This document shows, piece by piece, positions 35,946 to 45,039 of a DNA stretch of 64,000 nt. The notes below the pieces were generated by a model that ran no database searches, was not told the origin of the DNA, and was given only the letters and a program-made list of their open reading frames with translations. Each line of letters starts with the position of its first letter. Position 1 is the stretch's first letter. A program made the translations under genes and the position numbers. Origin of the DNA: Fimbriimonadaceae bacterium (lineage in GTDB: Bacteria; Armatimonadota; Fimbriimonadia; Fimbriimonadales; Fimbriimonadaceae); assembly GCA_020847855.1 (NCBI GenBank), contig JADLBH010000010.1:1-64000 (forward strand), written 5' to 3'.

Positions 35946-37252
35946 GCCGGGTTCGGCACGATCTTCGCATGGCCGTCGGCAAAGACGACGGCACGGCCGC
36001 CGGGGACCGGGATATAGCCGACCTCCGCCTGGGACGGGTTGTCAACATTGTTGAGGTTGTTACCTTTGAACGTGTACACAAACCCTTCGAACATGTCGGA
36101 GTTCTTGAGGTAGGGCTCCAGTGCATCCCGGACTGAACCGACAGGAGGAACTCCGTCGTCATGGTCTGCCGCGTAAATCTGCAAGGCAGTGCCGATCTGT
36201 TTCACCCTGGAGAGAGCCTTGGTTCGCTCGATCGCCTCGCGCTGCTCGAGGATGAAGTCCCTCTCGACCCCTTGCATATTGCGCACGTAGAGCCCCCCAC
36301 GTGCCGAGTAGGCGACCCACGTCCAATTGTCAGCGACTCGGTACGACTCGGCTTCCGGCGCCACCAGTGCGTCCACCTTATCTTCGGCGGTGATCCACAG
36401 CGAACTCATGTCGGCCTTTGCACCGGAAACCCCGATCGGCGTGTAGACCTGCGTCATCGCCATGCCCTTGGGGGCCCGGCTCTCCAAGAGCGCAACCTGG
36501 TCCGCAGGCGCCTCGGTCACCTTCTTGGTGACAGGGTCGAGGGTGTAGCTTTTCGAGGTTCCGGGAGGGAAGCAGACGAAGTAGCCGCGCTTGTCCCGCC
36601 TCCATTCTCCGTAGACGTCGTGACTGGGAGCCGTCCACGGTATCCAACTGAGGCCCGAAGCGGGCGAAGGTACGGCGAGCCAAATCGGTCCCTTGTACTT
36701 ACCGGGGTTCGTCGCGATGATGGGGAACCCGCCGTTCTCGCGATAGCTCGCACCGCTGAAGGAGACACCCTCATCTGTGGCGAGCGCGTTCGGCACCGTG
36801 ACCGGCTCGGAAGACCTCCGAACAAGGTCGTGCGCATATACTTGATGAGACACGTTTCGATTGGGCGTACTCTCGGTCGTCGTGAATACGAAGAGGGTCC
36901 GACCGTTCGTTGCCCAACTCAGCGCAGAAATGGCCTGGCCAGCAAAGTTGAGCTTCCATGATTGACCGTTCCGAAGGTCAACGACCTCGTACCAGGGCAT
37001 CTGGAGGTCGGTGTCCGTCTCGGGGACAACGTTCCCAGGGCGGTCTTCGACCACCGGAGACGTGACGTAGGCCGCGTAGGGGGAATACGGGCTGACGAAA
37101 AAGTCGCGATCGCCGATGACGTCGCCGGGGACGACCTGTCGAACCCCGCCCAGCACGAGTCCAGACTCTGGGCCGAGCGCCATCGTGACGTTGTCCCAAG
37201 GTATGGATCGCTGCCCGACGGCGAGGACGGAGAAGAGGAATACAGGGTGCAT
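35942..37252 (-). CDS. Secreted protein with a pilin-like H-X9-DG-type C-terminus
   Basis: A 436-aa protein. The N-terminus HPVFLFSVLAVGQ looks like a short signal peptide. Residues about 20-330 contain repeated beta segments with Trp motifs (ISALSWATNGRTLFVFTT, WTWVAYSARGGLYVRN), like a propeller. From about residue 345 the sequence changes to TKALSRVKQIGTALQIYAADHDDG, then a short insert and YIPVPGGRAVVFADGHAKIVP, which resembles the mature part of type II secretion-like pseudopilins (DUF1559/H-X9-DG), but without the N-terminal pilin helix. It follows coaBC by 9 bp. Function unknown. Confidence 0.7.
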   Translation of the reverse strand: MHPVFLFSVLAVGQRSIPWDNVTMALGPESGLVLGGVRQVVPGDVIGDRDFFVSPYSPYAAYVTSPVVEDRPGNVVPETDTDLQMPWYEVVDLRNGQSWKLNFAGQAISALSWATNGRTLFVFTTTESTPNRNVSHQVYAHDLVRRSSEPVTVPNALATDEGVSFSGASYRENGGFPIIATNPGKYKGPIWLAVPSPASGLSWIPWTAPSHDVYGEWRRDKRGYFVCFPPGTSKSYTLDPVTKKVTEAPADQVALLESRAPKGMAMTQVYTPIGVSGAKADMSSLWITAEDKVDALVAPEAESYRVADNWTWVAYSARGGLYVRNMQGVERDFILEQREAIERTKALSRVKQIGTALQIYAADHDDGVPPVGSVRDALEPYLKNSDMFEGFVYTFKGNNLNNVDNPSQAEVGYIPVPGGRAVVFADGHAKIVPNPA

Positions 37253-37261
37253 AAGGTGATT

Positions 37262-38446
37262 CTAACCGGTGTTTCGGATGTTGAACGCTTTTTCCAACAG
37301 CCATAGTGCACAGGCGAGCTTCGACATCGGGCCCGACCCTTCTTCCGAACCGTCAGTGACCCAAGTGAGAGCGTTCCTGTCCGCGTCCATCCCCTGGCCT
37401 ATAGCTGCCACGTAGTTCAGCGCGACGGCGTCCACGCCCTTCGATTCGAGCTTCCGCCTAGCTTCCTTCGTGCCTTCCCCGACTTCCGCCGCGAATGCGA
37501 CGGTGAGCGCTTGTGGCTCCGCGGCGGCGAGCGCTGCGATCACGTCGGGGTTCTCCTCCAGTTCTAACGAATAGGCTCCGTCCCGCTTGCGCTTGCCATC
37601 GAAGACCACGGCGGGACGGTGGTCCGCGACGGCAGCGACCCCGATGATGAGGTGAGAGCCAGGCGCCTCCGCGAGTGCCGCATCGAGCATCTGTTGCGCG
37701 GTCTCGACCCGAACCTCCTTCACGCCGAGCGGCAACGGCTCGCTCTGCGGGCCCGCTACCACCGTTACGTACGCGCCCATCAGCAAGCCCGCCCGCGCTA
37801 CTGCCGAGCCCATCTTCCCGCTGGAGCGGTTGCTCAGGTACCGGACGGAGTCCAACGGTTCGCGGGTCGGGCCTGACGTCACGAGCACCTTGCAACCCTC
37901 CCATAACCGACATCGCACGAGCACGCTCTCGACGGTCTCGGCGATCGCCCCGATGGAAGCGAGCTTGCCTTGGCCGTTCTCGCCGCAGGCCACGTCGCCT
38001 TCCGTGGGCTCGACGATGGCCGCGGCCCTCGCCCGTAGCTTGCTCATTGCCTCGCGAACCGCGTCGGAGGCGTACATCTGCGGGTTCATCGCGGGCGCAA
38101 CCACCCAAGGAGCCGTGGAGGCGAGCAGCGACGATCCCAGCATGTCCTCCGCCCGGCCCTGCGCAAGCCTGACGATCGAGTCGGCGGTCGCGGGGGCCAG
38201 CACCGCCACGTCCGCCCATCGAGCCCAATCAATGTGCGCCATCCGGCCCGGCTCGGGCTCTTCAAAGGTGTCCACCAGGCACGGCTGTCCCGTTAGGGCC
38301 TCGAAGAGCGACGGTGTGACGAATTGTGCGGCGGATCGGGTGAGCAGGACCCTCACGGCGTGGCCCTCGCGCATGAGATCGCGCGCGAGATCGGCGGCAC
38401 GGTACGCGGCCACGCTGCCCGTGACCCCTAGGAGCACGTTAGCCAC
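37262..38446 (-). CDS. coaBC: Bifunctional phosphopantothenoylcysteine decarboxylase / phosphopantothenate-cysteine ligase
   Basis: A 394-aa fusion. The CoaC flavoprotein half (1-180) has GVTGSVAAYRAADL, the catalytic His in MAHIDWARWAD and the PAMNPQMY loop. The CoaB half has VTSGPTREPLDSVRYLSNRSSGKMG and the Lys pair in GKRKRDG. It makes 4'-phosphopantetheine for coenzyme A. It overlaps gmk by 8 bp. Confidence 0.95.
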   Translation of the reverse strand: MANVLLGVTGSVAAYRAADLARDLMREGHAVRVLLTRSAAQFVTPSLFEALTGQPCLVDTFEEPEPGRMAHIDWARWADVAVLAPATADSIVRLAQGRAEDMLGSSLLASTAPWVVAPAMNPQMYASDAVREAMSKLRARAAAIVEPTEGDVACGENGQGKLASIGAIAETVESVLVRCRLWEGCKVLVTSGPTREPLDSVRYLSNRSSGKMGSAVARAGLLMGAYVTVVAGPQSEPLPLGVKEVRVETAQQMLDAALAEAPGSHLIIGVAAVADHRPAVVFDGKRKRDGAYSLELEENPDVIAALAAAEPQALTVAFAAEVGEGTKEARRKLESKGVDAVALNYVAAIGQGMDADRNALTWVTDGSEEGSGPMSKLACALWLLEKAFNIRNTG

Positions 38447-38987
38447 TAGTCAGCCTCATGATCTCCTCGACCGCGCGGTCCACCTTGTCGTTCACCACGA
38501 CCGCGTCATATTCGTGCGACATCTCCATCTCGCGGGCCGCGTTCCGGAGCCTTCGCTCGATGTCGGCCTCCGTGTTCGTGGCGCGCTTGCGGAGCCGTTG
38601 CTCGAGCTCCTCCATGGAGGGCGGGGCAAGAAAGACGAGAAGGGCGTTCGGATAAATCTCTCGAACCGCCAAGCCCCCTTGGACGTCAATCTTTAGCACC
38701 GTGACCTTGCCTTGGGCAAGGAGGCACTCGACGTCTGCCTTCGGCGTGGCGTACTGCTCACCGTGGACGTTCTTGGCCTCCAGGAACGCGCCCGTCCTGC
38801 GCCGTCGCTCGAACTCGCCCTTGCTCAAGAACCAGTAGTCCTCGCCCTCCTGCTCGCCCTCCCTCGGTGCTCTTGTGGTGGCCGAGACGACTCGCACCAC
38901 CCGCGGGTCCTGGGAGGCCCAAGCGTCGAAGACGGTGTCCTTTCCCACGCCGCTCGGGCCGCTGAGCACGACGAGCTTGCCGTTCAT
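38439..38987 (-). CDS. gmk: Guanylate kinase
   Basis: A 182-aa kinase with the P-loop LSGPSGVGKDTVF, the GMP-binding SATTRAPREGEQEGEDYWFLS and DVQGGLAVREIYPNALLVFLAPPS. It phosphorylates GMP to GDP. It overlaps yvcK by 4 bp and coaBC by 8 bp; the order yvcK-gmk-coaBC forms an operon. RpoZ, often between gmk and coaBC, is absent here. Confidence 0.95.
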   Translation of the reverse strand: MNGKLVVLSGPSGVGKDTVFDAWASQDPRVVRVVSATTRAPREGEQEGEDYWFLSKGEFERRRRTGAFLEAKNVHGEQYATPKADVECLLAQGKVTVLKIDVQGGLAVREIYPNALLVFLAPPSMEELEQRLRKRATNTEADIERRLRNAAREMEMSHEYDAVVVNDKVDRAVEEIMRLTSG

Positions 38988-40306
38988 GGGCGCACCAGCT
39001 CGATGATCTTTGCGGCCACGTGCATCGCGTCGTGGCGGACATAGTCGGACTCGTTCATAAAGTCGCCCGTGATCACTCGGTAGCCCATGGAGCGTAGACG
39101 GTCCACGTCGGGCACCACAATGTCCTGCCCGGACCCCTTGTACCGGTCCAGGGTCTCCGCGCTGGGGGTCGCGGTGTTCACGATCACATAGTCGCAGACG
39201 CGGCCCTGCACGTTAGCCTGAACGGCGACCAGGTGCTCGGCGGCGGTGAACGACTCGCTCTCGCCCACCTGGGTCATGACGTTACAGACATAGACCCTGG
39301 GGGCGGGGCACTCCTCCAGCGCCTCGGCGATGCCACCCACCAAAAGGTTAGGAATGATGCTCGTGTAGACGCTGCCGGGCCCGATGCACACGACATCGGC
39401 CTCCTGGATCGCCCGCAGGGCCTCCGGGTGCGCAGTCGGGCTCGAGGGTTCGATGTAGACCCTGCGGACCCGCTGGCCAGAATCCACGATCGCGGTCTCC
39501 CCACAGATCTCCCGACCGTTCTCCATGAGCGCCTTGAGGTGAACCCTGTCCTTGGTCGAGGGCACGACCCGCCCGCGGATGGAGAGCACCTCGCCCACCA
39601 TCTCAATCGCCTCGTCGAAGTCCCCTCCGGCACGCTCAAGGAAGCCTGTGAGGAGCAAGTTGCCGACCGAGTGCCCGCTCAGAGAGCCGCTCGCGGCCGA
39701 GAACCGGTGTTGGAAAAGGTCCGTCATGAGCCGCTCGGCATCGGCTAACGCGACGAGGCAGTTCCGGATGTCGCCAGGGGGCAGGATCCCCATCTCTCGG
39801 CTGAGCCTGCCGCTGCTCCCCCCGTCGTCTGTCACGGTGACTACCGCCGTAATGTTCCTCGTGTACTGCTTGAGGCCCCGGAGAAGGGTGCTGAGCCCCG
39901 TTCCTCCCCCGATTGCAACGATGTTGGGCCCGTTTGCGAGGAGCTGCTTGTGGCGGTAGCTGTCAAAGGCCCCCGAGATCAAGGTCGGGTCGGTGTTCCG
40001 GAGCAGTCGCTCCCGAGCGTCGGACCAAGCCTTGACAGCGAGCAGGATGCCGAGGAACAGGAGGAGGCCCCCCAGGATGTGGTTCGTGTCCTCGATGCTG
40101 GCCGAGGGCATGAACTGTGAGAGGAAACGGTTCCACGAACCCGCCACACGGTCGGCGAAGGGCTTGAGGAAGACCTGAAAGCTCAGGACTGTCCCGACCA
40201 GGAACAGGATCACCCCGGCAAGGCCCAGGAAGAAGTAGCGCCGTAGGCCCCTCACGGGGGCGACGAGACGCTGGAGCCTTCCCTGAATCGGCCTTCGCCT
40301 AGTCAT
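38984..40306 (-). CDS. YvcK/CofD-family protein with N-terminal membrane helices
   Basis: A 440-aa protein. Residues about 24-48 and 76-90 are two transmembrane helices before a CofD/YvcK domain with AIGGGTGLSTLLRGLK, TVTDDGGSSGRLS and CIGPGSVYTSIIPNLLV. YvcK (GlmR) proteins bind UDP-GlcNAc and link carbon supply to cell-wall synthesis. The N-terminal anchor is an addition to the classical soluble form. It is between the holin-like gene and gmk. Confidence 0.88.
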   Translation of the reverse strand: MTRRRPIQGRLQRLVAPVRGLRRYFFLGLAGVILFLVGTVLSFQVFLKPFADRVAGSWNRFLSQFMPSASIEDTNHILGGLLLFLGILLAVKAWSDARERLLRNTDPTLISGAFDSYRHKQLLANGPNIVAIGGGTGLSTLLRGLKQYTRNITAVVTVTDDGGSSGRLSREMGILPPGDIRNCLVALADAERLMTDLFQHRFSAASGSLSGHSVGNLLLTGFLERAGGDFDEAIEMVGEVLSIRGRVVPSTKDRVHLKALMENGREICGETAIVDSGQRVRRVYIEPSSPTAHPEALRAIQEADVVCIGPGSVYTSIIPNLLVGGIAEALEECPAPRVYVCNVMTQVGESESFTAAEHLVAVQANVQGRVCDYVIVNTATPSAETLDRYKGSGQDIVVPDVDRLRSMGYRVITGDFMNESDYVRHDAMHVAAKIIELVRP

Positions 40307-40682
40307 CCTTCTTGTCTTTGACGAACGCCCCCAGGGCCGCTGAAACCGCCGAGATCAAGATGCTCCCAAGAAACGCGGGAACGAACCCCTTCACCGTAAG
40401 CCCGAGCCCAAGGGACCCGACCACCATGAGCATCGCCGCATTGATCACCAAGGAGAACAGCCCCAAGGTGAGGCAGTTCAAGGGGATGGCAATGAGCTTG
40501 AGCAACTTACCGAGCGTGGCGTTGAGCATCGCGAGAAGGCCTGTGGCCACGAAGAGCGAGACCACGTCCCCGAAGCCCTTCAGTTCCACCGCGAACCCGC
40601 CAGGGATCACCATCGAAGTGAGGAGCGCGGCGGCGACCACGGAGACCGCCAGGACCACCCAGTTCAGCACGAATCGCTTCAT
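40299..40682 (-). CDS. Phage-holin-like four-helix membrane protein (PF04020 type)
   Basis: A 127-aa protein with four hydrophobic segments and short polar loops, starting KRFVLNWVVLAVSVVAAALL and ending in a charged KDKKDD tail. This is the Mycobacterium/cyanobacterial phage-holin family 4 superfamily IV pattern; in chromosomes these are small housekeeping membrane proteins rather than lysis genes. The ATG at 40682 fits the family; the open frame is longer upstream, but that would overlap the mutS start region. Confidence 0.75.
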   Translation of the reverse strand: MKRFVLNWVVLAVSVVAAALLTSMVIPGGFAVELKGFGDVVSLFVATGLLAMLNATLGKLLKLIAIPLNCLTLGLFSLVINAAMLMVVGSLGLGLTVKGFVPAFLGSILISAVSAALGAFVKDKKDD

Positions 40683-40737
40683 CGAGTCACATTCTGACAG
40701 GACGCGCACGAGGGTAGGAGCCATACTCGTAGTGCGC

Positions 40738-43296
40738 ATGCGTCCACAGACGCCGATGATGAGACAGTACTGGGAGGCGAAAGAGGCCCACCCGGACGCC
40801 CTCATCGCGATGCGGGTCGGCGATTTCTACGAGTTCTACGGAACCGATGCCGAGACCGCCGCCGGTGTCCTCGAGATCACGCTCACCGGTAGGGAGGACG
40901 GGAAGAACGGGAGGATCCCGATGTCCGGGGTGCCCTACCATTCCATCGAGCGGTACTTGGCCAGGCTCGTGCGGGCGGGCCACAAGGTCGCGCTCTGCGA
41001 GCAGCTCGAGGATCCCAAGCTCGCCAAGGGGCTCGTCAAGCGAGGGGTGAGCCGCGTGCTCAGCGCAGGGACCCTCGTCGAGGAGGGGCTCCTCGAATCG
41101 GGGGCCAACAACTTCCTCGCCGCCGTCGCGCTAGTGGACGGCAAAGCCGGGCTGGCCGTGCTCGACCTTTCGACCGGCGAGTTCATGGCGACCGAGGACT
41201 ATGGCGAGAAGGGTTGGGAGCGGGTGCTGGGGGAGCTTTCGCGGCTTCGGCCCGCGGAGGTGTTGGTCCCGGAGCAGGGTTGTGAGGTCCCGATGGGCGA
41301 GGCGGTGCAAACGCCATCCAGCCCGCTCCCACCGGGGAGGGCAGTGGCCCAGCTCACCCGCCAGTTCGGAGTGGCCTCGCTGCGGGGATTTGGACTCGAG
41401 GACCGGGACGCCGCGGTGACCGCTGCCTCCATGCTCGTGAGCTACGCCGGGGCGAGCGGGCTCTCCCTCGGCCACGTCTCCGGAATCGCGCACTACTCGA
41501 TCGAGGGATTCATGCAGCTCGATTCTTCCACCCGGCGGGCGCTGGAGCTCACGCAAAACTCGTCGGACGGGAGCCGTAGGCTCACCTTGCTCGCCACGCT
41601 GGATCGGTGCTCGACCCCGATGGGCTCCCGTCTCCTGCGGAGGTGGGTCGAGCAACCGTTGCTCGATCCGGTGGAGATCGAGCGTCGGCTCGACGCGGTG
41701 GCCCGATTCGTGGAGCACGGGGGGACGCGGGCCGACGCGCGCAACGCTTTGTCAACGCTCGGCGATATGGAACGGCTCGTCGCTCGTGCGGTCTCAGGCG
41801 TCGCCGGTCCGCGTGATCTCCTGCGCCTCCGGTCCGCGCTTGCCGCGATTCCCCGGCTCGACGACACCCTGCGGAAGGTGGGCGTCGGGTTGGTCCACGA
41901 CCTCCGCGAGCAACTCGGCAACCATGCCGAGATGGATCTCAAGCTCCGCACGGCCCTCTCCGAGGACGCCCCGCACCATGCTCGGGAGGGTGGCTGCTTC
42001 CGCGAGGGGTTCGATGCAGAGCTCGACAAGCTGCGCGAGATCGAGCGCGACGGGAAGACCTTCATCGCCAGGCTCGAACAGCAGGAGCGGGAGTCGAGCG
42101 GGATTGACAAACTGAAGGTGGGATACAATTCCGTCTTCGGTTACTACCTCGAGGTGCCCCGAAGCCAGGCGGACAAGGTGCCCGCCCACTATGTCCGCAA
42201 GCAGACGACGGCCGCCGCCGAGCGGTTTATCACGGCGGAGGTCAAAGAGCACGAGAGCGCCGTCCTCGGGGCGCAAGAGAAAGCGGCCCAACTGGAGACC
42301 GAGCTTTTCGACCGACTGAGGGCGGAGGTGGCCGCCGAGGCGCCCGCGATCGTCGCCAGTGCCAGGGCCGTGGCCTCGCTCGACGTCTTAGCCGCCCTCG
42401 CAGAGGCCGCAGTGAGGAACCGGTACGTCCGCCCCGAGATCGCGGAGTTGGATGGGTTGGAGATCGTTCAGGGCCGTCACCCGGTGGTCGAGGCCCAAGG
42501 AGGCTTCGTGCCCAACGACACAACGCTCGATGGAGAGACCCGTTGCGTCGTGCTCACCGGGCCGAACATGAGCGGGAAGAGCACTTACCTCCGACAGACC
42601 GCGCTCATCGTCCTCATGGCCCAGATCGGCTCGTTCGTCCCTGCGTCCGGGTGCCGGCTCAGTCCCTGCGACCGGATCTTTACTCGGGTCGGGGCGAGGG
42701 ACGAGCTCGCCTTGGGACAGTCCACGTTCATGGTGGAGATGACGGAGAGCGCGAACATCCTCAACCATGCGACCGAGCGGTCCCTCGTGGTCCTGGACGA
42801 AGTCGGGCGCGGTACTTCCACCTTTGACGGGATGGCGATCGCCTGGGCGATGTGCGAGCATCTCTCGCAGGTCGGCTGCAAGACCCTCTTCGCGACCCAC
42901 TACCACCAGTTGAACGCGCTCGCGGGCCAAGTCTCCGGTATAGCGAACTGTCGGGTCGCCGTCGAGGAGCACGAGGGTGGGATCGTATGGTCGCACCGGG
43001 TGCTTCCTGGCGGGACCGACCGATCCTATGGCATTCACGTAGCCAAGATGGCTGGGGTTCCCGCCAGTGTGCTCCGCCGTGCCGAGGGCGTGCTCGCGGA
43101 GCTTGAGGGCACGGAACGGCCGGTCACGGCCTCCGCCCCGCAGGAGAGCCGGTTGCAAATGTCCCTCTTCGTGCCGGACGATTCCCTCGCGCGGGAGATC
43201 GAAGCCACCGACGTCTCCAGCATGACCCCGATCGAGGCCCTCGTGCAAATTGACCAGTGGAAGAAGCGGATCACTGAAGCAGCTTCGAAGGGCTAG
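40738..43296 (+). CDS. mutS: DNA mismatch repair protein MutS
   Basis: An 852-aa protein. The mismatch-sensing Phe-x-Glu is in VGDFYEFYGTD near the N-terminus. The ATPase has Walker A TGPNMSGKSTYLRQ, Walker B VVLDEVGRGTSTFDG and the ATHYHQL switch. A C-terminal helix-turn-helix (VAKMAGVPASVLRRAEGVL) follows. The start is ATG 40738, upstream of which the frame is open but overlaps the divergent holin-like gene. MutL is not in the window. It ends convergently with selD, the stops overlapping by 4 bp. Confidence 0.95.
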   Translation: MRPQTPMMRQYWEAKEAHPDALIAMRVGDFYEFYGTDAETAAGVLEITLTGREDGKNGRIPMSGVPYHSIERYLARLVRAGHKVALCEQLEDPKLAKGLVKRGVSRVLSAGTLVEEGLLESGANNFLAAVALVDGKAGLAVLDLSTGEFMATEDYGEKGWERVLGELSRLRPAEVLVPEQGCEVPMGEAVQTPSSPLPPGRAVAQLTRQFGVASLRGFGLEDRDAAVTAASMLVSYAGASGLSLGHVSGIAHYSIEGFMQLDSSTRRALELTQNSSDGSRRLTLLATLDRCSTPMGSRLLRRWVEQPLLDPVEIERRLDAVARFVEHGGTRADARNALSTLGDMERLVARAVSGVAGPRDLLRLRSALAAIPRLDDTLRKVGVGLVHDLREQLGNHAEMDLKLRTALSEDAPHHAREGGCFREGFDAELDKLREIERDGKTFIARLEQQERESSGIDKLKVGYNSVFGYYLEVPRSQADKVPAHYVRKQTTAAAERFITAEVKEHESAVLGAQEKAAQLETELFDRLRAEVAAEAPAIVASARAVASLDVLAALAEAAVRNRYVRPEIAELDGLEIVQGRHPVVEAQGGFVPNDTTLDGETRCVVLTGPNMSGKSTYLRQTALIVLMAQIGSFVPASGCRLSPCDRIFTRVGARDELALGQSTFMVEMTESANILNHATERSLVVLDEVGRGTSTFDGMAIAWAMCEHLSQVGCKTLFATHYHQLNALAGQVSGIANCRVAVEEHEGGIVWSHRVLPGGTDRSYGIHVAKMAGVPASVLRRAEGVLAELEGTERPVTASAPQESRLQMSLFVPDDSLAREIEATDVSSMTPIEALVQIDQWKKRITEAASKG

Positions 43297-44282
43297 ACCA
43301 CCCGAAGAGATGGTCCTCCCTCCACGATCCGGCCGATCTCGACGAACCCTTCCACGTTGCCCGCGCATGCGACCGCGAGGCCCCCGCTGGTCTGAGGGTC
43401 GAGGACGACCTCCCGCCGCCAATCGGGGACCGAAGGGTCGAACTCGATCGAGTCCGCCCAATGGGCGAGGTTTCGGCGCGCGCCTCCAGTGCTGTGGCCC
43501 TCGGCCAGGAGCCTCTCGACCCCTGGCAAGACCGGAAAGGCTACTGCCCTCACCTCAATCGTCACCTTGCTGGCTTTTGCGATGTGGGAGAGGTGCCCTG
43601 CCAGTCCGAAGCCGGTGACGTCGGTGGCACAGCGTGCCCCGGCCGCGAGCGCCGCCCGCGAAGCGTCCCGGTTCAGCCTCTTCATGGCCTCAACTGCCGC
43701 CGCAAGCTCCTCCGGCGTCGCTCCGTCGTTCTTCGCGGCGGTCGCGACGATCCCCGTGCCCAGCGGCTTGCTGAGCCAGAGACGGTCTCCAGGCTGCGCG
43801 AGGTCGTTCTGGAGGGTTCTCTCTGGGGTGACGATGCCCGTGACGGCCATGCCGAACTTCGGCTCGGGGTCGTTCACGGTGTGCCCGCCCAAAAGCACCG
43901 CGCCCGCCTCGATGGTCTTGTCGTGCATCCCTTGGAGCACGGCGGCCCACACTTCCGCAGGTGCCTGGTCAGGGTCGAAGCAAGCAACGTTCAGCGCGGT
44001 GAGGGGGGTCCCGCCCATCGCATACACGTCGCTCAAGGCGTTCGCCGCGGCAATTTGCCCGTAGTCGAAAGGATCGTCCACGATGGGGGGGAAGAAGTCC
44101 AAGGTCTGGACGATCGCACTGCCGTCGGGCATGACGAAGACCCCCGCGTCGTCCGAGGTCGAAAAACCGACCAACAGCCGCGGGTCGTCACGTTGAGGAA
44201 GGCGACCGAGCACGTCGGCCAACTGGGCAGGGCCCAGCTTGCCCGCTCAACCAGCGCAAGAGGCGAGTTGCGTCAACCGCAC
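43293..44282 (-). CDS. selD: Selenide, water dikinase SelD, itself a selenoprotein (in-frame UGA/Sec12)
   Basis: A 329-aa enzyme (with Sec) that makes selenophosphate from selenide and ATP. A conventional call starts at an internal TTG (44222) and misses the active site. Reading through the TGA at 44247-44249, the GTG at 44282 gives MRLTQLASCAG-U-AGKLGP, matching the SelD motif C/U-x2-K (E. coli Cys17/Lys20) with Sec at residue 12 and Lys15. An in-frame TAG 12 bases upstream of the GTG limits the start. Later motifs agree: TLDFFPPIVDDPFDYG, NALSDVYAMGG, TDVTGFGLAGHL and QTSGGLAVA. It follows the DprE2-like gene by 13 bp. The Sec replaces the catalytic Cys. Confidence 0.93.
44217..44243 (-). 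promoter_or_regulatory. SECIS-like hairpin directly after the selD UGA
   Basis: Three bases after the UGA the mRNA can form a 12-position stem (GGCAAGCUGGGC against GCCCAGUUGGCC) with a CCU loop, eleven of the twelve positions pairing (two as part of wobble or near a single A.G mismatch). Bacterial SECIS elements that recruit SelB lie at this place. The stem is inside codons 14-22 and must serve both roles. Confidence 0.7.
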
Positions 44283-44295
44283 GGTGCGATGCTAC

Positions 44296-45039
44296 CTAGA
44301 GCTTGAGGCGTTTGAAGAGGCGCTCGGGAACGAGCCGAAAGACGGCCATGACCCAACGCCACGGTGCCGGGACATAGACCACGTCCCTGCGACGTTGGAT
44401 CGCCTCCACAATTCTCGACGCCACCTCCTCGGGCTGTGCGAGGAGCGGGAGCTTTCCCATGCCGAACGTCATCGAAGTGTCCACGGGGCCGGGCTTGACC
44501 GTGATCACGGCCACACCCGAGTGGACGAGTCGGGCACGGAGTCCCTGGAGGAACGTGGTCAATCCCGCTTTCGCCGAGCCATAGAGGTAGTTCGAGTGCC
44601 GGCCGCGGTCGCCCGCCACGGAGGAGAGGGCACAAATCCAACCGCCCCCTCGGGACTCGAGGACGGTCGCCACATCGAGCAGCGCTCGGGCAGGGGCCGT
44701 GTAGTTGGACTCCATGACCTTGGCGGCCTCGTCCGGGTCGTGCTCGGCCTCCTCTTGCGAGCCCAGGTAACCCACGGCCATGACAACCCCTTCGAGCGGC
44801 CCGGTCTCTCGCTCCGTGGCCTCCATCGCGAGCCGCCCCGCCCCCTCCAAGGTCGCGTCGAAGAACTGTACGAGGCACGCGCGACCGGTCCTGATCGTGA
44901 CGTCGCTCGCACTCGCGGCAAGATCCTCTGTGTCCCGGCCTGCCAGCACCACCACGTGGCCCTTTTGAGCGAGCTCGAGACCGATGTGCCGGGCGATCGT
45001 GCTTCCCGCACCCAGGATCAAGACCGGGCCACGGGTCAT
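44296..45039 (-). CDS. SDR oxidoreductase, DprE2-like (decaprenylphosphoryl keto-ribose reductase type)
   Basis: A 247-aa short-chain dehydrogenase with GAGSTIARHIGLELAQKG, the catalytic Ser in LSSVAGDRG and YGSAK (Tyr-x3-Lys), and the NAD(P) pocket VKPGPVDTSMTFGM. DprE2 reduces the keto sugar made by DprE1 to give decaprenylphosphoryl-arabinose; the adjacent gene is DprE1-like. The ATG at 45039 overlaps the DprE1 stop (ATGA). The substrate in this organism is unknown. Confidence 0.83.
   Translation of the reverse strand: MTRGPVLILGAGSTIARHIGLELAQKGHVVVLAGRDTEDLAASASDVTIRTGRACLVQFFDATLEGAGRLAMEATERETGPLEGVVMAVGYLGSQEEAEHDPDEAAKVMESNYTAPARALLDVATVLESRGGGWICALSSVAGDRGRHSNYLYGSAKAGLTTFLQGLRARLVHSGVAVITVKPGPVDTSMTFGMGKLPLLAQPEEVASRIVEAIQRRRDVVYVPAPWRWVMAVFRLVPERLFKRLKL

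Noticed and set aside
40299-40682. Prophage lysis holin
   Set aside because: No other phage genes nearby; this family is common in chromosomes.
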